Source of the DNA: an uncultured Phocaeicola sp. | GTDB lineage: Bacteria; Bacteroidota; Bacteroidia; Bacteroidales; Bacteroidaceae | Direction of reading: 5' to 3' | Assembly (NCBI GenBank): GCA_948579315.1 | Contig: CAPAOL010000023.1 | Span: 1 to 51,652 of the forward strand | DNA length: 51,652 nucleotides | Shown: positions 24,516-32,490 of the stretch, one piece after another | Layout: every line of letters starts with the position of its first letter | Position numbering within the stretch: the stretch's first letter is position 1 | Notes under the pieces: generated by a model | What the model saw: the letters and a program-made list of their open reading frames with translations, nothing else | Told to the model about the DNA's origin: nothing | Databases searched by the model: none | Translations under genes and position numbers: made by a program

Positions 24516-27500
24516 ATGAAAGAAAATATAAAGAAAGTATTGTTGTTGGGTTCCGGTGCCCTGAAGATCGGTGAGGCCGGTGAGTTTGACTATTCCGGTT
24601 CGCAGGCACTCAAAGCCTTGAAGGAAGAAGGCATTGAAACGATTCTTATCAATCCTAATATTGCTACGGTACAGACGTCCGAAGGAGTGGCGGATCAAAT
24701 CTACTTCCTCCCGGTGACTCCGTATTTCGTAGAGAAAGTGATTCAGAAAGAAAAACCGCAAGGCATTATGCTGGCGTTCGGTGGTCAGACAGCCTTGAAC
24801 TGTGGAGTGGCATTGTATAAGGAAGGTATTCTTGAAAAATATAATGTAAAAGTACTTGGTACTCCGGTACAGGCCATTGTGGATACCGAGGATCGTGAAC
24901 TTTTTGTTCAGAAATTGAATGAAATCAATGTAAAGACCATTAAGAGTGAAGCCGTAGAAAATGCGGAAGATGCTCGTCGCGCAGCAAAAGAACTGGGGTA
25001 TCCCGTAATTGTTCGTGCTGCGTATGCATTGGGTGGCTTGGGCTCCGGTTTCTGTGATAACGAAGAGCAACTGGATATTCTTGTAGAAAAAGCGTTCTCT
25101 TTCTCTCCGCAGGTATTAGTGGAAAAATCACTTCGTGGTTGGAAAGAAGTGGAATATGAAGTGGTACGTGACCGTTTCGACAACTGTATCACCGTTTGTA
25201 ATATGGAAAACTTCGACCCGCTGGGTATTCATACCGGTGAGTCTATCGTTATTGCTCCGTCACAAACGCTTACGAACAAAGAATATCATAAACTCCGGGA
25301 ACTGGCAATACGTATCATCCGCCACATCGGTATTGTGGGCGAATGTAATGTACAATATGCCTTCGACCCCGAATCCGAAGATTATCGGGTGATTGAAGTA
25401 AATGCCCGTCTTTCCCGTTCATCGGCTTTGGCATCTAAGGCAACGGGTTATCCGCTGGCTTTCGTTGCGGCTAAATTGGGACTGGGTTACGGACTCTTCG
25501 ACCTGAAGAACTCTGTAACAAAGACTACTTCTGCTTTCTTCGAACCGGCACTGGATTATGTTGTATGTAAGATTCCACGTTGGGATTTGGGTAAGTTCCA
25601 CGGTGTAGATAAAGAATTGGGATCTTCTATGAAATCTGTCGGTGAGGTGATGGCTATCGGTCGTACTTTTGAAGAAGCTATCCAGAAAGGGCTCCGCATG
25701 ATCGGACAGGGAATGCACGGATTTGTAGAAAACAAGGAACTGGTTATTCAGGATATCGACAAGGCTTTGCGCGAACCGACTGATAAACGTATTTTTGTCA
25801 TCTCGAAGGCTTTTCGTGCCGGCTACACCATCGATCAGGTACACGAACTGACTAAGATTGATAAATGGTTCCTTCAGAAATTGATGAATATCATGCAGAC
25901 TTCCGAAGAACTGCATAGCTGGGGAAATAATCACAAACAAATAGCCGATTTGCCAAACGAACTGCTTCGTAAAGCCAAGGTTCAAGGTTTCTCTGATTTC
26001 CAGGTTGCCCGTGCCATCGGCTACGAAGGTGATATGGAGGATGGTATTCTTTATGTCCGCAAACATCGTAAAGAGGCGGGTATTCTTCCGGTAGTGAAGC
26101 AGATCGATACTTTGGCTGCTGAATATCCGGCACAAACCAATTATCTGTATCTTACTTATAGCGGTGTGGCAAATGATGTTCATTACTTGGGCGACCATAA
26201 ATCCATTGTCGTATTGGGATCCGGCGCTTATCGTATCGGCTCTTCCGTAGAATTTGACTGGTGCGGTGTGCAGGCTTTGAATACTATTCGTAAAGAAGGA
26301 TGGCGCAGCGTGATGATTAACTATAATCCTGAAACCGTATCTACGGACTACGATATGTGCGATCGCTTGTACTTTGACGAATTGACTTTTGAACGTGTGA
26401 TGGATATTCTGGAACTGGAGAATCCGCATGGGGTAATTGTATCTACCGGCGGTCAGATTCCAAATAATCTTGCTTTGCGTCTGGATGCACAGCATATCAA
26501 TATCCTTGGCACAAGTGCCAAGAGCATTGACAACGCTGAAGACCGTGAGAAATTCTCTGCCATGCTCGACCGTATCGGTGTGGATCAGCCCCGTTGGCGT
26601 GAATTAACATCTATGGATGACATTCAGGAGTTTGTTGAAGAAGTAGGTTTTCCTGTACTTGTCCGTCCTTCTTATGTACTTTCGGGAGCTGCAATGAATG
26701 TTTGTTCCAATCAGGAAGAACTGGAACGTTTCCTGAAACTGGCAGCCAATGTCTCGAAAAAACATCCGGTAGTAGTAAGTCAGTTTATTGAACATGCCAA
26801 GGAAGTAGAAATGGATGCCGTGGCGCAGAATGGCGAAATTGTGGCATACGCTATTAGTGAGCATATCGAATTTGCAGGAGTACACTCCGGTGACGCGACT
26901 ATTCAGTTCCCGCCACAAAAGCTATATGTAGAAACTGTTCGTCGTATCAAGCGTATCAGCCGTGAGATTGCCAAGGCTTTGAATATCTCTGGTCCGTTTA
27001 ATATTCAGTATTTGGCGAAAGACAATGATATCAAGGTGATCGAATGTAACTTGCGTGCCAGTCGTTCTTTCCCATTTGTCAGCAAAGTGTTGAAGATCAA
27101 TTTTATCGAATTGGCAACTAAGGTTATGCTTGGCCTGCCTGTCGAAAAACCGGAAAAGAATCTTTTCGAACTGGACTATGTGGGAATCAAGGCTTCACAG
27201 TTCTCTTTCAACCGTTTGCAGAAAGCCGATCCGGTGTTGGGAGTAGATATGGCTTCCACCGGTGAAGTAGGTTGTATTGGTATGGATACTTCTTGTGCTG
27301 TATTGAAAGCAATGCTTTCTGTAGGTTATCGTATTCCGAAGAAGAATATCTTGCTTTCCACGGGTACCATGAAACAGAAAGCCGATATGATGGATGCAGC
27401 CCGTATGTTGGTGAATAAGGGATATAAACTCTTTGCGACGGGCGGTACACATAAAGCGCTTGCCGAGAGCGGTATTGAGAGTACTCATGTTTATTGGCCG

Positions 27501-27743
27501 AGTGAAGAGGGGCATCCGCAGGCGTTGGAGATGCTTCATAGCAAGGAAATAGATATGGTAGTTAATATACCGAAGAACTTGACTGCCGGAGAATTAAGTA
27601 ATGGGTATAAAATCCGTCGCGCTGCCATTGATTTGAATGTACCATTGATTACGAACGCTCGTCTGGCTAGTGCATTTATCAATGCCTTCTGTACGATGAG
27701 TGTGGATGATATAGCTATCAAGAGCTGGGCAGAATATAAATAA
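24516..27743 (+). CDS. carB: Carbamoyl-phosphate synthase large subunit
   Basis: 1075 residues from the ATG at 24516. A GTG at 24492 is in frame but lies in the intergenic repeat, and MKENIKKVLLLGSGALKIG matches the family start. Two homologous ATP-grasp halves are visible, opening with LLLGSGALKIGEAGEFDYSG and VVLGSGAYRIGSSVEFDWC. The first makes carboxy phosphate and carbamate, the second phosphorylates carbamate. The C-terminal MGS-like allosteric domain contains LFATGGTHKAL. The product feeds pyrimidine and arginine synthesis. It follows carA by 73 bp and ends the glmS-purF-carA-carB run. A clear hairpin terminator follows. Confidence 0.97.
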   Translation: MKENIKKVLLLGSGALKIGEAGEFDYSGSQALKALKEEGIETILINPNIATVQTSEGVADQIYFLPVTPYFVEKVIQKEKPQGIMLAFGGQTALNCGVALYKEGILEKYNVKVLGTPVQAIVDTEDRELFVQKLNEINVKTIKSEAVENAEDARRAAKELGYPVIVRAAYALGGLGSGFCDNEEQLDILVEKAFSFSPQVLVEKSLRGWKEVEYEVVRDRFDNCITVCNMENFDPLGIHTGESIVIAPSQTLTNKEYHKLRELAIRIIRHIGIVGECNVQYAFDPESEDYRVIEVNARLSRSSALASKATGYPLAFVAAKLGLGYGLFDLKNSVTKTTSAFFEPALDYVVCKIPRWDLGKFHGVDKELGSSMKSVGEVMAIGRTFEEAIQKGLRMIGQGMHGFVENKELVIQDIDKALREPTDKRIFVISKAFRAGYTIDQVHELTKIDKWFLQKLMNIMQTSEELHSWGNNHKQIADLPNELLRKAKVQGFSDFQVARAIGYEGDMEDGILYVRKHRKEAGILPVVKQIDTLAAEYPAQTNYLYLTYSGVANDVHYLGDHKSIVVLGSGAYRIGSSVEFDWCGVQALNTIRKEGWRSVMINYNPETVSTDYDMCDRLYFDELTFERVMDILELENPHGVIVSTGGQIPNNLALRLDAQHINILGTSAKSIDNAEDREKFSAMLDRIGVDQPRWRELTSMDDIQEFVEEVGFPVLVRPSYVLSGAAMNVCSNQEELERFLKLAANVSKKHPVVVSQFIEHAKEVEMDAVAQNGEIVAYAISEHIEFAGVHSGDATIQFPPQKLYVETVRRIKRISREIAKALNISGPFNIQYLAKDNDIKVIECNLRASRSFPFVSKVLKINFIELATKVMLGLPVEKPEKNLFELDYVGIKASQFSFNRLQKADPVLGVDMASTGEVGCIGMDTSCAVLKAMLSVGYRIPKKNILLSTGTMKQKADMMDAARMLVNKGYKLFATGGTHKALAESGIESTHVYWPSEEGHPQALEMLHSKEIDMVVNIPKNLTAGELSNGYKIRRAAIDLNVPLITNARLASAFINAFCTMSVDDIAIKSWAEYK

Positions 27744-27770
27744 GATGATTATATTCTATTGAAATGAAAA

Positions 27771-27815
27771 GACAAAGGTCGTTCTTATTATTCGAGAGCG
27801 GCCTTTGTCTATTAT
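27771..27815 (+). terminator. Intrinsic-type terminator after carB
   Basis: GACAAAGGTCG (27771-27781) pairs with CGGCCTTTGTC (27799-27809), with one G-U pair, and is followed by a T-rich tail. It lies 28 bp past the carB stop. Confidence 0.75.
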
Positions 27816-27948
27816 TGTAGAAATACAATTTTTCGATTATTCAGTTGGAAAATTAAATACTCTTGGTCTTTATTTGCTGTTTTGGACATTTTAATGTAAC
27901 TTGCGCGCTTATTTAAATAATATTTTTTTTTACAGGAGGATGATAGGT

Positions 27949-28995
27949 ATGGATAATCATGTTGTAATAATGGCTGGTGGCATAGGGAGCCGTTTCTGGC
28001 CGATGAGCACTCCGGAATGTCCTAAACAATTTATTGATGTAATGGGATGTGGCCGATCACTGATTCAATTGACGGCAGACCGGTTTGATGGTGTTTGCCC
28101 CAGAGAAAATATGTGGGTGGTAACTTCTGAAAAATACATTGATATTGTTCGGGAGCAGTTGCCGGAAATTCCGGAAAGTAATATTTTAGCGGAACCCTGT
28201 GCACGAAATACGGCACCTTGTATCGCATTTGCTTGTTGGAAAATCAAAAAGAAGCATCCCCATGCTAACATTGTAGTAACTCCTTCAGATGCATTAGTCA
28301 TCAATACGAGCGAGTTCCGTAGAGTGATGGAGAAAGCACTTCGTTTTACGGATGATAGCAGTGCTATTGTCACAATAGGTATTCGACCGACTCGTCCGGA
28401 GACAGGCTACGGATATATTGCTGCTGCCAACCAACTTCAAACAGATAAAGAAATTTATACCGTAGACGCATTCAAGGAAAAACCCGATAAAGAGACAGCT
28501 GAAAAGTATTTGGTGGAAGGTAATTACTTCTGGAATGCGGGAATCTTTGTGTGGAACGTGCGTACTATCACTTCCGTGATGCGTGTATATGCTCCGGGTA
28601 TCGCACAGATTTTTGACCGTATTTTCCCGGATTTCTATACGGAAAAAGAAAATGAAACAATCAAAAAGTTGTTCCCGACTTGCGAAAGTATTTCTATCGA
28701 CTATGCGGTGATGGAAAAAGCGGAGGCAATTTACGTGTTACCGGCTTCTTTCGGCTGGTCGGATTTAGGCACATGGGGAGCACTTCGCGGTCTTTTACCA
28801 CAAGATAAATCGGGAAATGCTACAGTAGGAACCGATATACGTTTGTATGACAGTAAGAATTGTATTGTGCATGCCAGCGAAGAAAAACGAGTTGTCGTTC
28901 AAGGACTCGATGGATATATCATCGCAGAGAAAGATAATACATTACTGATTTGTAAACTGGAAGAGGAACAACGGATTAAAGAGTTCTCGAAATAA
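27949..28995 (+). CDS. Mannose-1-phosphate guanylyltransferase
   Basis: 348 residues from the ATG at 27949. This start is chosen because an unusually strong Shine-Dalgarno AGGAGG (27935-27940) sits nine bases upstream. The ATG at 27940 overlaps that site, and the TTG at 27901 is not supported. The enzyme makes GDP-mannose from mannose-1-phosphate and GTP. The nucleotide-binding signature VIMAGGIGSRFWPMSTPECP opens the protein, followed by VTPSDALV, FKEKPDKETAEKYL and WNAGIFVWN. Only the pyrophosphorylase domain is present, with no isomerase domain of the long ManC/AlgA type. Its last codons (EFSK and stop) lie within a 62-bp sequence duplicated 880 bp downstream. Confidence 0.93.
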   Translation: MDNHVVIMAGGIGSRFWPMSTPECPKQFIDVMGCGRSLIQLTADRFDGVCPRENMWVVTSEKYIDIVREQLPEIPESNILAEPCARNTAPCIAFACWKIKKKHPHANIVVTPSDALVINTSEFRRVMEKALRFTDDSSAIVTIGIRPTRPETGYGYIAAANQLQTDKEIYTVDAFKEKPDKETAEKYLVEGNYFWNAGIFVWNVRTITSVMRVYAPGIAQIFDRIFPDFYTEKENETIKKLFPTCESISIDYAVMEKAEAIYVLPASFGWSDLGTWGALRGLLPQDKSGNATVGTDIRLYDSKNCIVHASEEKRVVVQGLDGYIIAEKDNTLLICKLEEEQRIKEFSK

Positions 28996-29042
28996 TGATT
29001 ATTTCGTTTGCTGATATTCGTGTGGTGTCATTCCTGTCATTC
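28981..29042. repeat. 62-bp direct repeat, copy 1 (3' end of the guanylyltransferase gene)
   Basis: This copy matches 29861-29922 with a single mismatch (C against T at 29029). It contains the last four codons and stop of the guanylyltransferase gene. On the minus strand it carries the C-terminal codons of what looks like an AraC-type regulator (MTGMTPHEYQQTK and stop). Confidence 0.95.
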
Positions 29043-29061
29043 AGCTGATATTCAATTGAAA

Positions 29062-29090
29062 GCCGGAGTTAAGCACTCCGGCATTATTTT
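29062..29090 (+). terminator. Terminator downstream of the guanylyltransferase gene
   Basis: GCCGGAGT (29062-29069) pairs with ACTCCGGC (29075-29082) across a 5-base loop, followed by ATTATTTTTA. It lies between the guanylyltransferase stop and the antitoxin stop and could serve the plus-strand gene. Confidence 0.8.
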
Positions 29091-29380
29091 TATAATTGCA
29101 CTTCGATATTTAATTTTCCACCAAGTCCACGTTCTACAATATCAAATAATGTTTTGAGAGTAATATTTTCTCCATCGTTTTCAACTTTTGATATGAATGT
29201 ACGTTTCTTGTCAATGCGACTTGCAAGCTCTGCTTGTGTCATATCTAATTTTTCTCTGGCACTTCGTATCTTAAAGCCAATGCGCAAAGCCTCAAGTTCT
29301 CGCTCAAGCTTGTCTCGTTCCGGTGCTCCAACTTCACCGTAATACTCATTTTTGATTTGGTCTAATGTCTTTGTATTCAT
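29090..29380 (-). CDS. XRE-family antitoxin of a HigBA-like pair
   Basis: 96 residues. A helical N terminus (ERDKLERELEALRIG) leads into an XRE helix-turn-helix: IRSAREKLDMTQAELASRID, then KKRTFISKVENDGENITLKTL. The C terminus GGKLNIEVQL is typical of HigA-type antitoxins. The start overlaps the toxin stop by 4 bases, giving translational coupling with the toxin gene first, as in HigBA. It should neutralise the upstream RelE-fold toxin and repress the promoter. The module is flanked by the 62-bp direct repeats. Confidence 0.88.
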   Translation of the reverse strand: MNTKTLDQIKNEYYGEVGAPERDKLERELEALRIGFKIRSAREKLDMTQAELASRIDKKRTFISKVENDGENITLKTLFDIVERGLGGKLNIEVQL

Positions 29381-29730
29381 TCTAAAATCTCCTTTTCTTT
29401 TTCTTTATAATAGTCGGTCATAAGCCGTTCTGCTCTTTTTATTTCTTCTGGTGGTGTTTTTTGTGTCTTTTTCTGAAAGCCACTTAACAAAACAACCAAT
29501 TTATTACCGTCAAAGAAACAAAAAATGCGGAAGATATTATTGCCTAGTTGCACGCGAACCTCAAATAGTCCATTAGTACCTTCTATGTATTTTAGATATG
29601 TCGTTGGGATTCGGTCTATTTGCTCAATAATATCTAGCACTTTGATGATTTTATCGCGAACCTTCTGTGGTTGTTTCTTGAAAAAATCATCAAAATATTC
29701 TTTATATGTTATGACTTCTCTTACCTTCAT
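29377..29730 (-). CDS. RelE/HigB-type mRNA interferase toxin
   Basis: 117 residues. The N terminus MKVREVITYKEYFDDFFKKQ and the core LKYIEGTNGLFEVRVQLGNN, IFRIFCFFDGNKLVVL and SGFQKKTQKTP are characteristic of the Bacteroides branch of RelE/HigB toxins, which cleave mRNA on the ribosome. The start codon lies only four bases from a TACCTTTG promoter box, so the mRNA is probably leaderless or nearly so. There is no later Met that could start a complete protein. The antitoxin gene overlaps its stop by 4 bases. The codon use is AT-rich, and the location between duplicated 62-bp repeats suggests acquisition. Confidence 0.88.
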   Translation of the reverse strand: MKVREVITYKEYFDDFFKKQPQKVRDKIIKVLDIIEQIDRIPTTYLKYIEGTNGLFEVRVQLGNNIFRIFCFFDGNKLVVLLSGFQKKTQKTPPEEIKRAERLMTDYYKEKEKEILE

Positions 29731-29734
29731 TTCA

Positions 29735-29742
29735 CAAAGGTA
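29735..29742 (-). promoter_or_regulatory. -7 box of the toxin-antitoxin promoter, four bases from the toxin ATG
   Basis: The minus strand reads TACCTTTG, fitting TAnnTTTG. The usual transcription start a few bases downstream would fall at or next to the ATG of the toxin gene. Confidence 0.6.
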
Positions 29743-29860
29743 ACTTATAAATTACATAAAAGCAATTTTAGACTACTTTTTCTTTAATTTTTCTCATCAT
29801 TTTATTCATTATCTCTTCAGAACATTTTGCCAACTCATAGAAAGTGACTGACTGTATTCA

Positions 29861-29922
29861 GAGTTCTCGAAATAATGATTATTTCGTTTGCTGATATTCG
29901 TGTGGTGTTATTCCTGTCATTC
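29861..29922. repeat. 62-bp direct repeat, copy 2
   Basis: Near-identical to 28981-29042 (one mismatch). Here the sequence is not attached to the guanylyltransferase gene and repeats only its last codons. Confidence 0.95.
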
Positions 29923-29932
29923 TTAAGATTAT
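29879..29932 (-). pseudogene. C-terminal remnant of an AraC-type regulator
   Basis: The minus strand encodes IILRMTGITPHEYQQTK and a stop; the next codon upstream is also a stop. The (F)xxxxGxTPHEY ending is the usual C terminus of AraC-family helix-turn-helix domains, including hybrid two-component regulators of Bacteroides. A shorter copy (MTGMTPHEYQQTK) lies at 28999-29040 in the other repeat. Only about 17 codons survive, so the family call rests on the motif alone. Confidence 0.5.
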
Positions 29933-29972
29933 CTAATAATTATATAAGATAGATATTAATTTGATAATATGT

Positions 29973-30479
29973 CTATTTCTTCTCGATTAGTTTGAATCTT
30001 ATTCTTAATGTTTGCCTTTCTTCGTCATAGTCATAGCTAATGATTTTGAAAGTTCCCATTTCAGAAGTATTTGATACATGCAATCCGATACAGGCACAGG
30101 CGTCATAATCTCCAATGCGGACAATGCGAAGGGTAGGACTTACGTCAGCAGGTAGTTTGCTTAAATCTACGATGTCTTTGGCCTGTTCATGTGTCATATA
30201 CTCAACAGTCACAGGGAGGTTTTGACTGATTGCTTCATTTACTGTCTCTTCAATGAACTGGATTTGTTCCGCTGTCGGACATGAAGAAAGTATATAGTCG
30301 CATTTGCTCTTTTTTCTTTCGATGTGGGCATTGCGAGAACGTGGACAGCCAAAGGTTTTCACCATGGTTGCATTGAGTAAATGCTCTGCTGTATGCATAG
30401 GGGCAATTAATGTGTCTTGAAATTTGGGTGCAGCTTGGTTTATTTCCATAATAGACAAGTTTTTATTGCTTTTAGACAT
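29973..30479 (-). CDS. AlaX-like tRNA-editing domain protein
   Basis: 168 residues; Met11 (MEINQAAP) is an alternative start. The zinc-binding signatures of the second additional domain of threonyl/alanyl-tRNA synthetases are present: HTAEHLL (His29, His33) and CACIGLHV near the C-terminal third. AlaX-type free-standing editing proteins hydrolyse mischarged Ser- or Gly-tRNA(Ala). It lies between a SanA-like gene and the duplicated repeat region, without obvious partners. The N-terminal beta-barrel half of long AlaX forms is absent, so this is the short type. Confidence 0.8.
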   Translation of the reverse strand: MSKSNKNLSIMEINQAAPKFQDTLIAPMHTAEHLLNATMVKTFGCPRSRNAHIERKKSKCDYILSSCPTAEQIQFIEETVNEAISQNLPVTVEYMTHEQAKDIVDLSKLPADVSPTLRIVRIGDYDACACIGLHVSNTSEMGTFKIISYDYDEERQTLRIRFKLIEKK

Positions 30480-30625
30480 AAGAACAAAAGAACATATTTT
30501 TTCTTATGCGTTGTTTTTATGTTTATATTCTCTGAATTTCCTTTTTATTTCGATACGTTCACCACCAAAATCTATTAATAATGTGTCTCTACGTATGGAT
30601 AGGAGGATACTTGTATTTATTATGA

Positions 30626-31291
30626 TCATTGAGTTGAATTTATTGTTTCATGGTTGCTTCCAATATAAATCTTTTCTCCTAAGAAATGAGGTTGCTTATC
30701 TATACCTAAATCTATAAACATTTTCACTCTTGCGAGCAATTCGCGGATATTAGTTTTCAGTCCGGCATAAGCATTTACATTTTGGGCATTATAGCCGATA
30801 GCGTCTATTCCATTTTTCTCGGCAAGGTAGATGGCTTGTTCGTTATGGAAACGCTGGGAGATGATAGTCAGTTGATTCTGTCCAAACACTTCTTTGGCAC
30901 GTACAACAGAGTCGAGAGTCCGGAATCCGGCATAATCTAAATAAATGAATTTTTCCGGAACGCCTTTTTGTATGAGTGCCTTTTTCATTTCTTCCGGTTC
31001 ATTGTAATCCTTTTTACGGTTATCGCCGCTAATAAGGATATATTTAATTTTCCCTGCTTTATATAGCTCTACTGCTGCAAGAATACGATAATCGAAATAT
31101 AAGTTATTGTTTCCATTTTTCAATTTGGGAGAAGTTCCAAGGAGTAATCCTACCTTGTTGGAGGGGATAATACCCACTTCCGTATATAATTTGGAGACTG
31201 TATGCTTCTTGATCGTTCTGTTGCATACAATAATACTGATAACACACAGAATGGCTATTATTAGAGTGGTACAAAGTAGTTTGCGTTTCAT
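30626..31291 (-). CDS. SanA/YdcF-like (DUF218) membrane-anchored protein
   Basis: 221 residues. One N-terminal membrane helix (about residues 5-25) is followed by a periplasmic DUF218 domain: VGLLLGTSPKL, YILISGDNRKK, GVPEKFIYLDYAGFRTLDSV, and SQRFHNEQAIYLAEKNGIDA. The match to SanA, the E. coli envelope-barrier protein first linked to vancomycin sensitivity, is good along the whole length. The biochemical activity of the family is not settled. The promoter is complete (TTTG-N19-TATTTTTG). The small-RNA gene at 31359-31421 lies just upstream on the same strand and ends in its own terminator. Confidence 0.85.
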   Translation of the reverse strand: MKRKLLCTTLIIAILCVISIIVCNRTIKKHTVSKLYTEVGIIPSNKVGLLLGTSPKLKNGNNNLYFDYRILAAVELYKAGKIKYILISGDNRKKDYNEPEEMKKALIQKGVPEKFIYLDYAGFRTLDSVVRAKEVFGQNQLTIISQRFHNEQAIYLAEKNGIDAIGYNAQNVNAYAGLKTNIRELLARVKMFIDLGIDKQPHFLGEKIYIGSNHETINSTQ

Positions 31292-31316
31292 GTTTCGGAT
31301 AATAATTGTGATTCTA

Positions 31317-31347
31317 CAAAAATACCATTCTTTTTTAGGGAATCAAA
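31317..31347 (-). promoter_or_regulatory. Complete Bacteroides promoter of the SanA-like gene
   Basis: On the minus strand, TTTG (31344-31347) is followed after exactly 19 bases by TATTTTTG (31317-31324), the sigma-ABfr pattern. The start codon lies 26 bases further on. Confidence 0.8.
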
Positions 31348-31358
31348 TATATAGGCAT

Positions 31359-31421
31359 AAAAAAAGGAGCAACGCCTTGCTCCAACCTTTGTTAACCTTA
31401 AATCTAATACTATGAAAAACA
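31359..31421 (-). ncRNA. Small RNA gene, copy 1 (about 63 nt)
   Basis: On the minus strand a full promoter is present: TTTG (31454-31457), 19 bases, TATCTTTG (31427-31434). Transcription should start near 31421. The RNA ends in a perfect terminator: GGAGCAA, loop GGCG, TTGCTCC, then seven T. The body contains no start codon with a useful frame. The 89-bp segment 31350-31438 matches 32419-32507 with two differences. The -33 TTTG is conserved although sequence around it is not. The start position is inferred, not measured. It may belong to the multicopy Bacteroides sRNA family I recall as FopS, linked to RbpB; this needs checking. Confidence 0.85.
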
Positions 31422-31559
31422 CATTGCAAAGATACGGACTTCTGCTAAATTAGCAAATAATCCAAGAAAAATAGCATGTTATATAACATAGATTAAGAAA
31501 AGCTTCTTTCGCCTTAACGGTTATTTGATATTTTGGGCGTCTATGTATGGAGTTTTTTT

Positions 31560-31567
31560 TATCTTTG
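31560..31567 (+). promoter_or_regulatory. Candidate -7 box of the SGNH hydrolase gene
   Basis: TATCTTTG fits the consensus and lies 35 bases before the ATG at 31603. The nearest TTTG upstream is 24 bases away, slightly too far. Confidence 0.6.
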
Positions 31568-31602
31568 CGCAAAATATCATATTACTAATACTTAATATAA
31601 AC

Positions 31603-32304
31603 ATGGATAAAAGAAGATTGAGCCAATGGATGTTATTGGCTGTTGTTTGCTTGAGTTTCTCAATAGGAGAAAGCTATGCACAGAAAAATGATTTTGGAAA
31701 TTTAGCTCGTTATTCAAAACAAAATGCTGCACTTCCACAAGCAACGAAGAAAGACAAACGAGTTGTGTTTATGGGAAATTCCATTACGGAAGGCTGGGTA
31801 CGTACTCATCCGGACTTTTTCAAATCAAACGGTTACATCGGTCGTGGAATCGGTGGGCAGACTTCCTATCAATTCTTGTTACGTTTTCGGGAAGACGTGA
31901 TTAATCTTTCTCCTGCTTTAGTGGTGATTAATGCCGGAACCAATGATGTCGCCGAAAACACACAAGCTTATAATGAAGATTATACATTTGGAAACATCGT
32001 TTCTATGGTAGAATTGGCAAAAGCAAATAAGATAAAAGTAATTCTGACTTCCGTATTGCCAGCCGCTGCGTTTAAATGGAGAATGGAAATAAAAGATGCT
32101 CCACAGAAAATAAAATCTTTAAATGACCGGATAGAGGCTTATGCAAAGGCTAATAAAATTCCGTTTGTTAATTATTATAAGGCAATGGTGGATGAAAATC
32201 AGGCCTTGAATTCCCAATATACTAAAGATGGAGTACATCCGACAAGTGATGGGTATGATATAATGGAGCCGTTGATTAAAGCCGCTATTGAGAAAGCGCT
32301 CTAA
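31603..32304 (+). CDS. Secreted SGNH/GDSL-type hydrolase
   Basis: 233 residues from the ATG at 31603. The frame is open to 31525, but that part overlaps the promoter. The signal peptide covers about residues 1-26 (ending ESYAQ). The four SGNH blocks are present: FMGNSITEG with Ser60, GRGIGGQTS, NAGTNDVAE with Asn114, and DGVHPTSDGYDIM with the catalytic Asp and His. Family members in gut Bacteroides are often carbohydrate esterases or acetylhydrolases; the substrate here is unknown. The gene stands alone and is bracketed by the two copies of the small-RNA gene, both in the opposite orientation. Confidence 0.88.
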   Translation: MDKRRLSQWMLLAVVCLSFSIGESYAQKNDFGNLARYSKQNAALPQATKKDKRVVFMGNSITEGWVRTHPDFFKSNGYIGRGIGGQTSYQFLLRFREDVINLSPALVVINAGTNDVAENTQAYNEDYTFGNIVSMVELAKANKIKVILTSVLPAAAFKWRMEIKDAPQKIKSLNDRIEAYAKANKIPFVNYYKAMVDENQALNSQYTKDGVHPTSDGYDIMEPLIKAAIEKAL

Positions 32305-32331
32305 GGTTTATTGATGTAAATTTTGAAATAT

Positions 32332-32370
32332 AAATGCTGTCTGATAATCAAATTGGGCAGCATTTATTGT
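32332..32370 (+). terminator. Weak terminator after the SGNH hydrolase gene
   Basis: AAATGCTG (32332-32339) pairs with CAGCATTT (32358-32365) over a long loop, with a T-rich tail. It lies about 28 bp past the stop. Confidence 0.45.
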
Positions 32371-32427
32371 GAATGTCCCTTCTAGGGAAGATAGTTGTTG
32401 AAAAGGTTTTAGATGACGTATAGGTAT

Positions 32428-32490
32428 AAAAAAAGGAGCAACGCCTTGCTCCAACCTTTGTTAACCTTAAATCTAATACTATGAAAAACA
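32428..32490 (-). ncRNA. Small RNA gene, copy 2 (about 63 nt)
   Basis: Same architecture as copy 1: on the minus strand TTTG (32523-32526), 19 bases, TATCTTTG (32496-32503), then the same body and terminator (GGAGCAA, GGCG, TTGCTCC, seven T). The two RNAs would be nearly identical. The one difference within the likely transcript region falls near its 5' end (AC-AGTGC against AC-ATTGC on the plus strand). It lies between the SGNH hydrolase gene and the 3' end of uvrB. Confidence 0.85.

Noticed and set aside
27901..27948. TTG start at 27901 and ATG at 27940 for the guanylyltransferase
   Set aside because: The strong AGGAGG fits only the ATG at 27949, and the extra residues do not look like the family.
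29773..29860. Coding-like 28-codon minus-strand frame (FYELAKCSEEIMNKMMRK) next to the second 62-bp repeat
   Set aside because: It may be the tail of a lost gene, but it has no start, no recognisable family and is too short to support.
31418..31452. Short plus-strand frame MKNTLQRYG in the sRNA repeat, and its counterpart at 32481
   Set aside because: It could be read as a leader peptide, but the repeat has a full promoter and terminator on the minus strand, and the two peptides diverge directly after the conserved promoter box. A plus-strand peptide is not needed to explain conservation.
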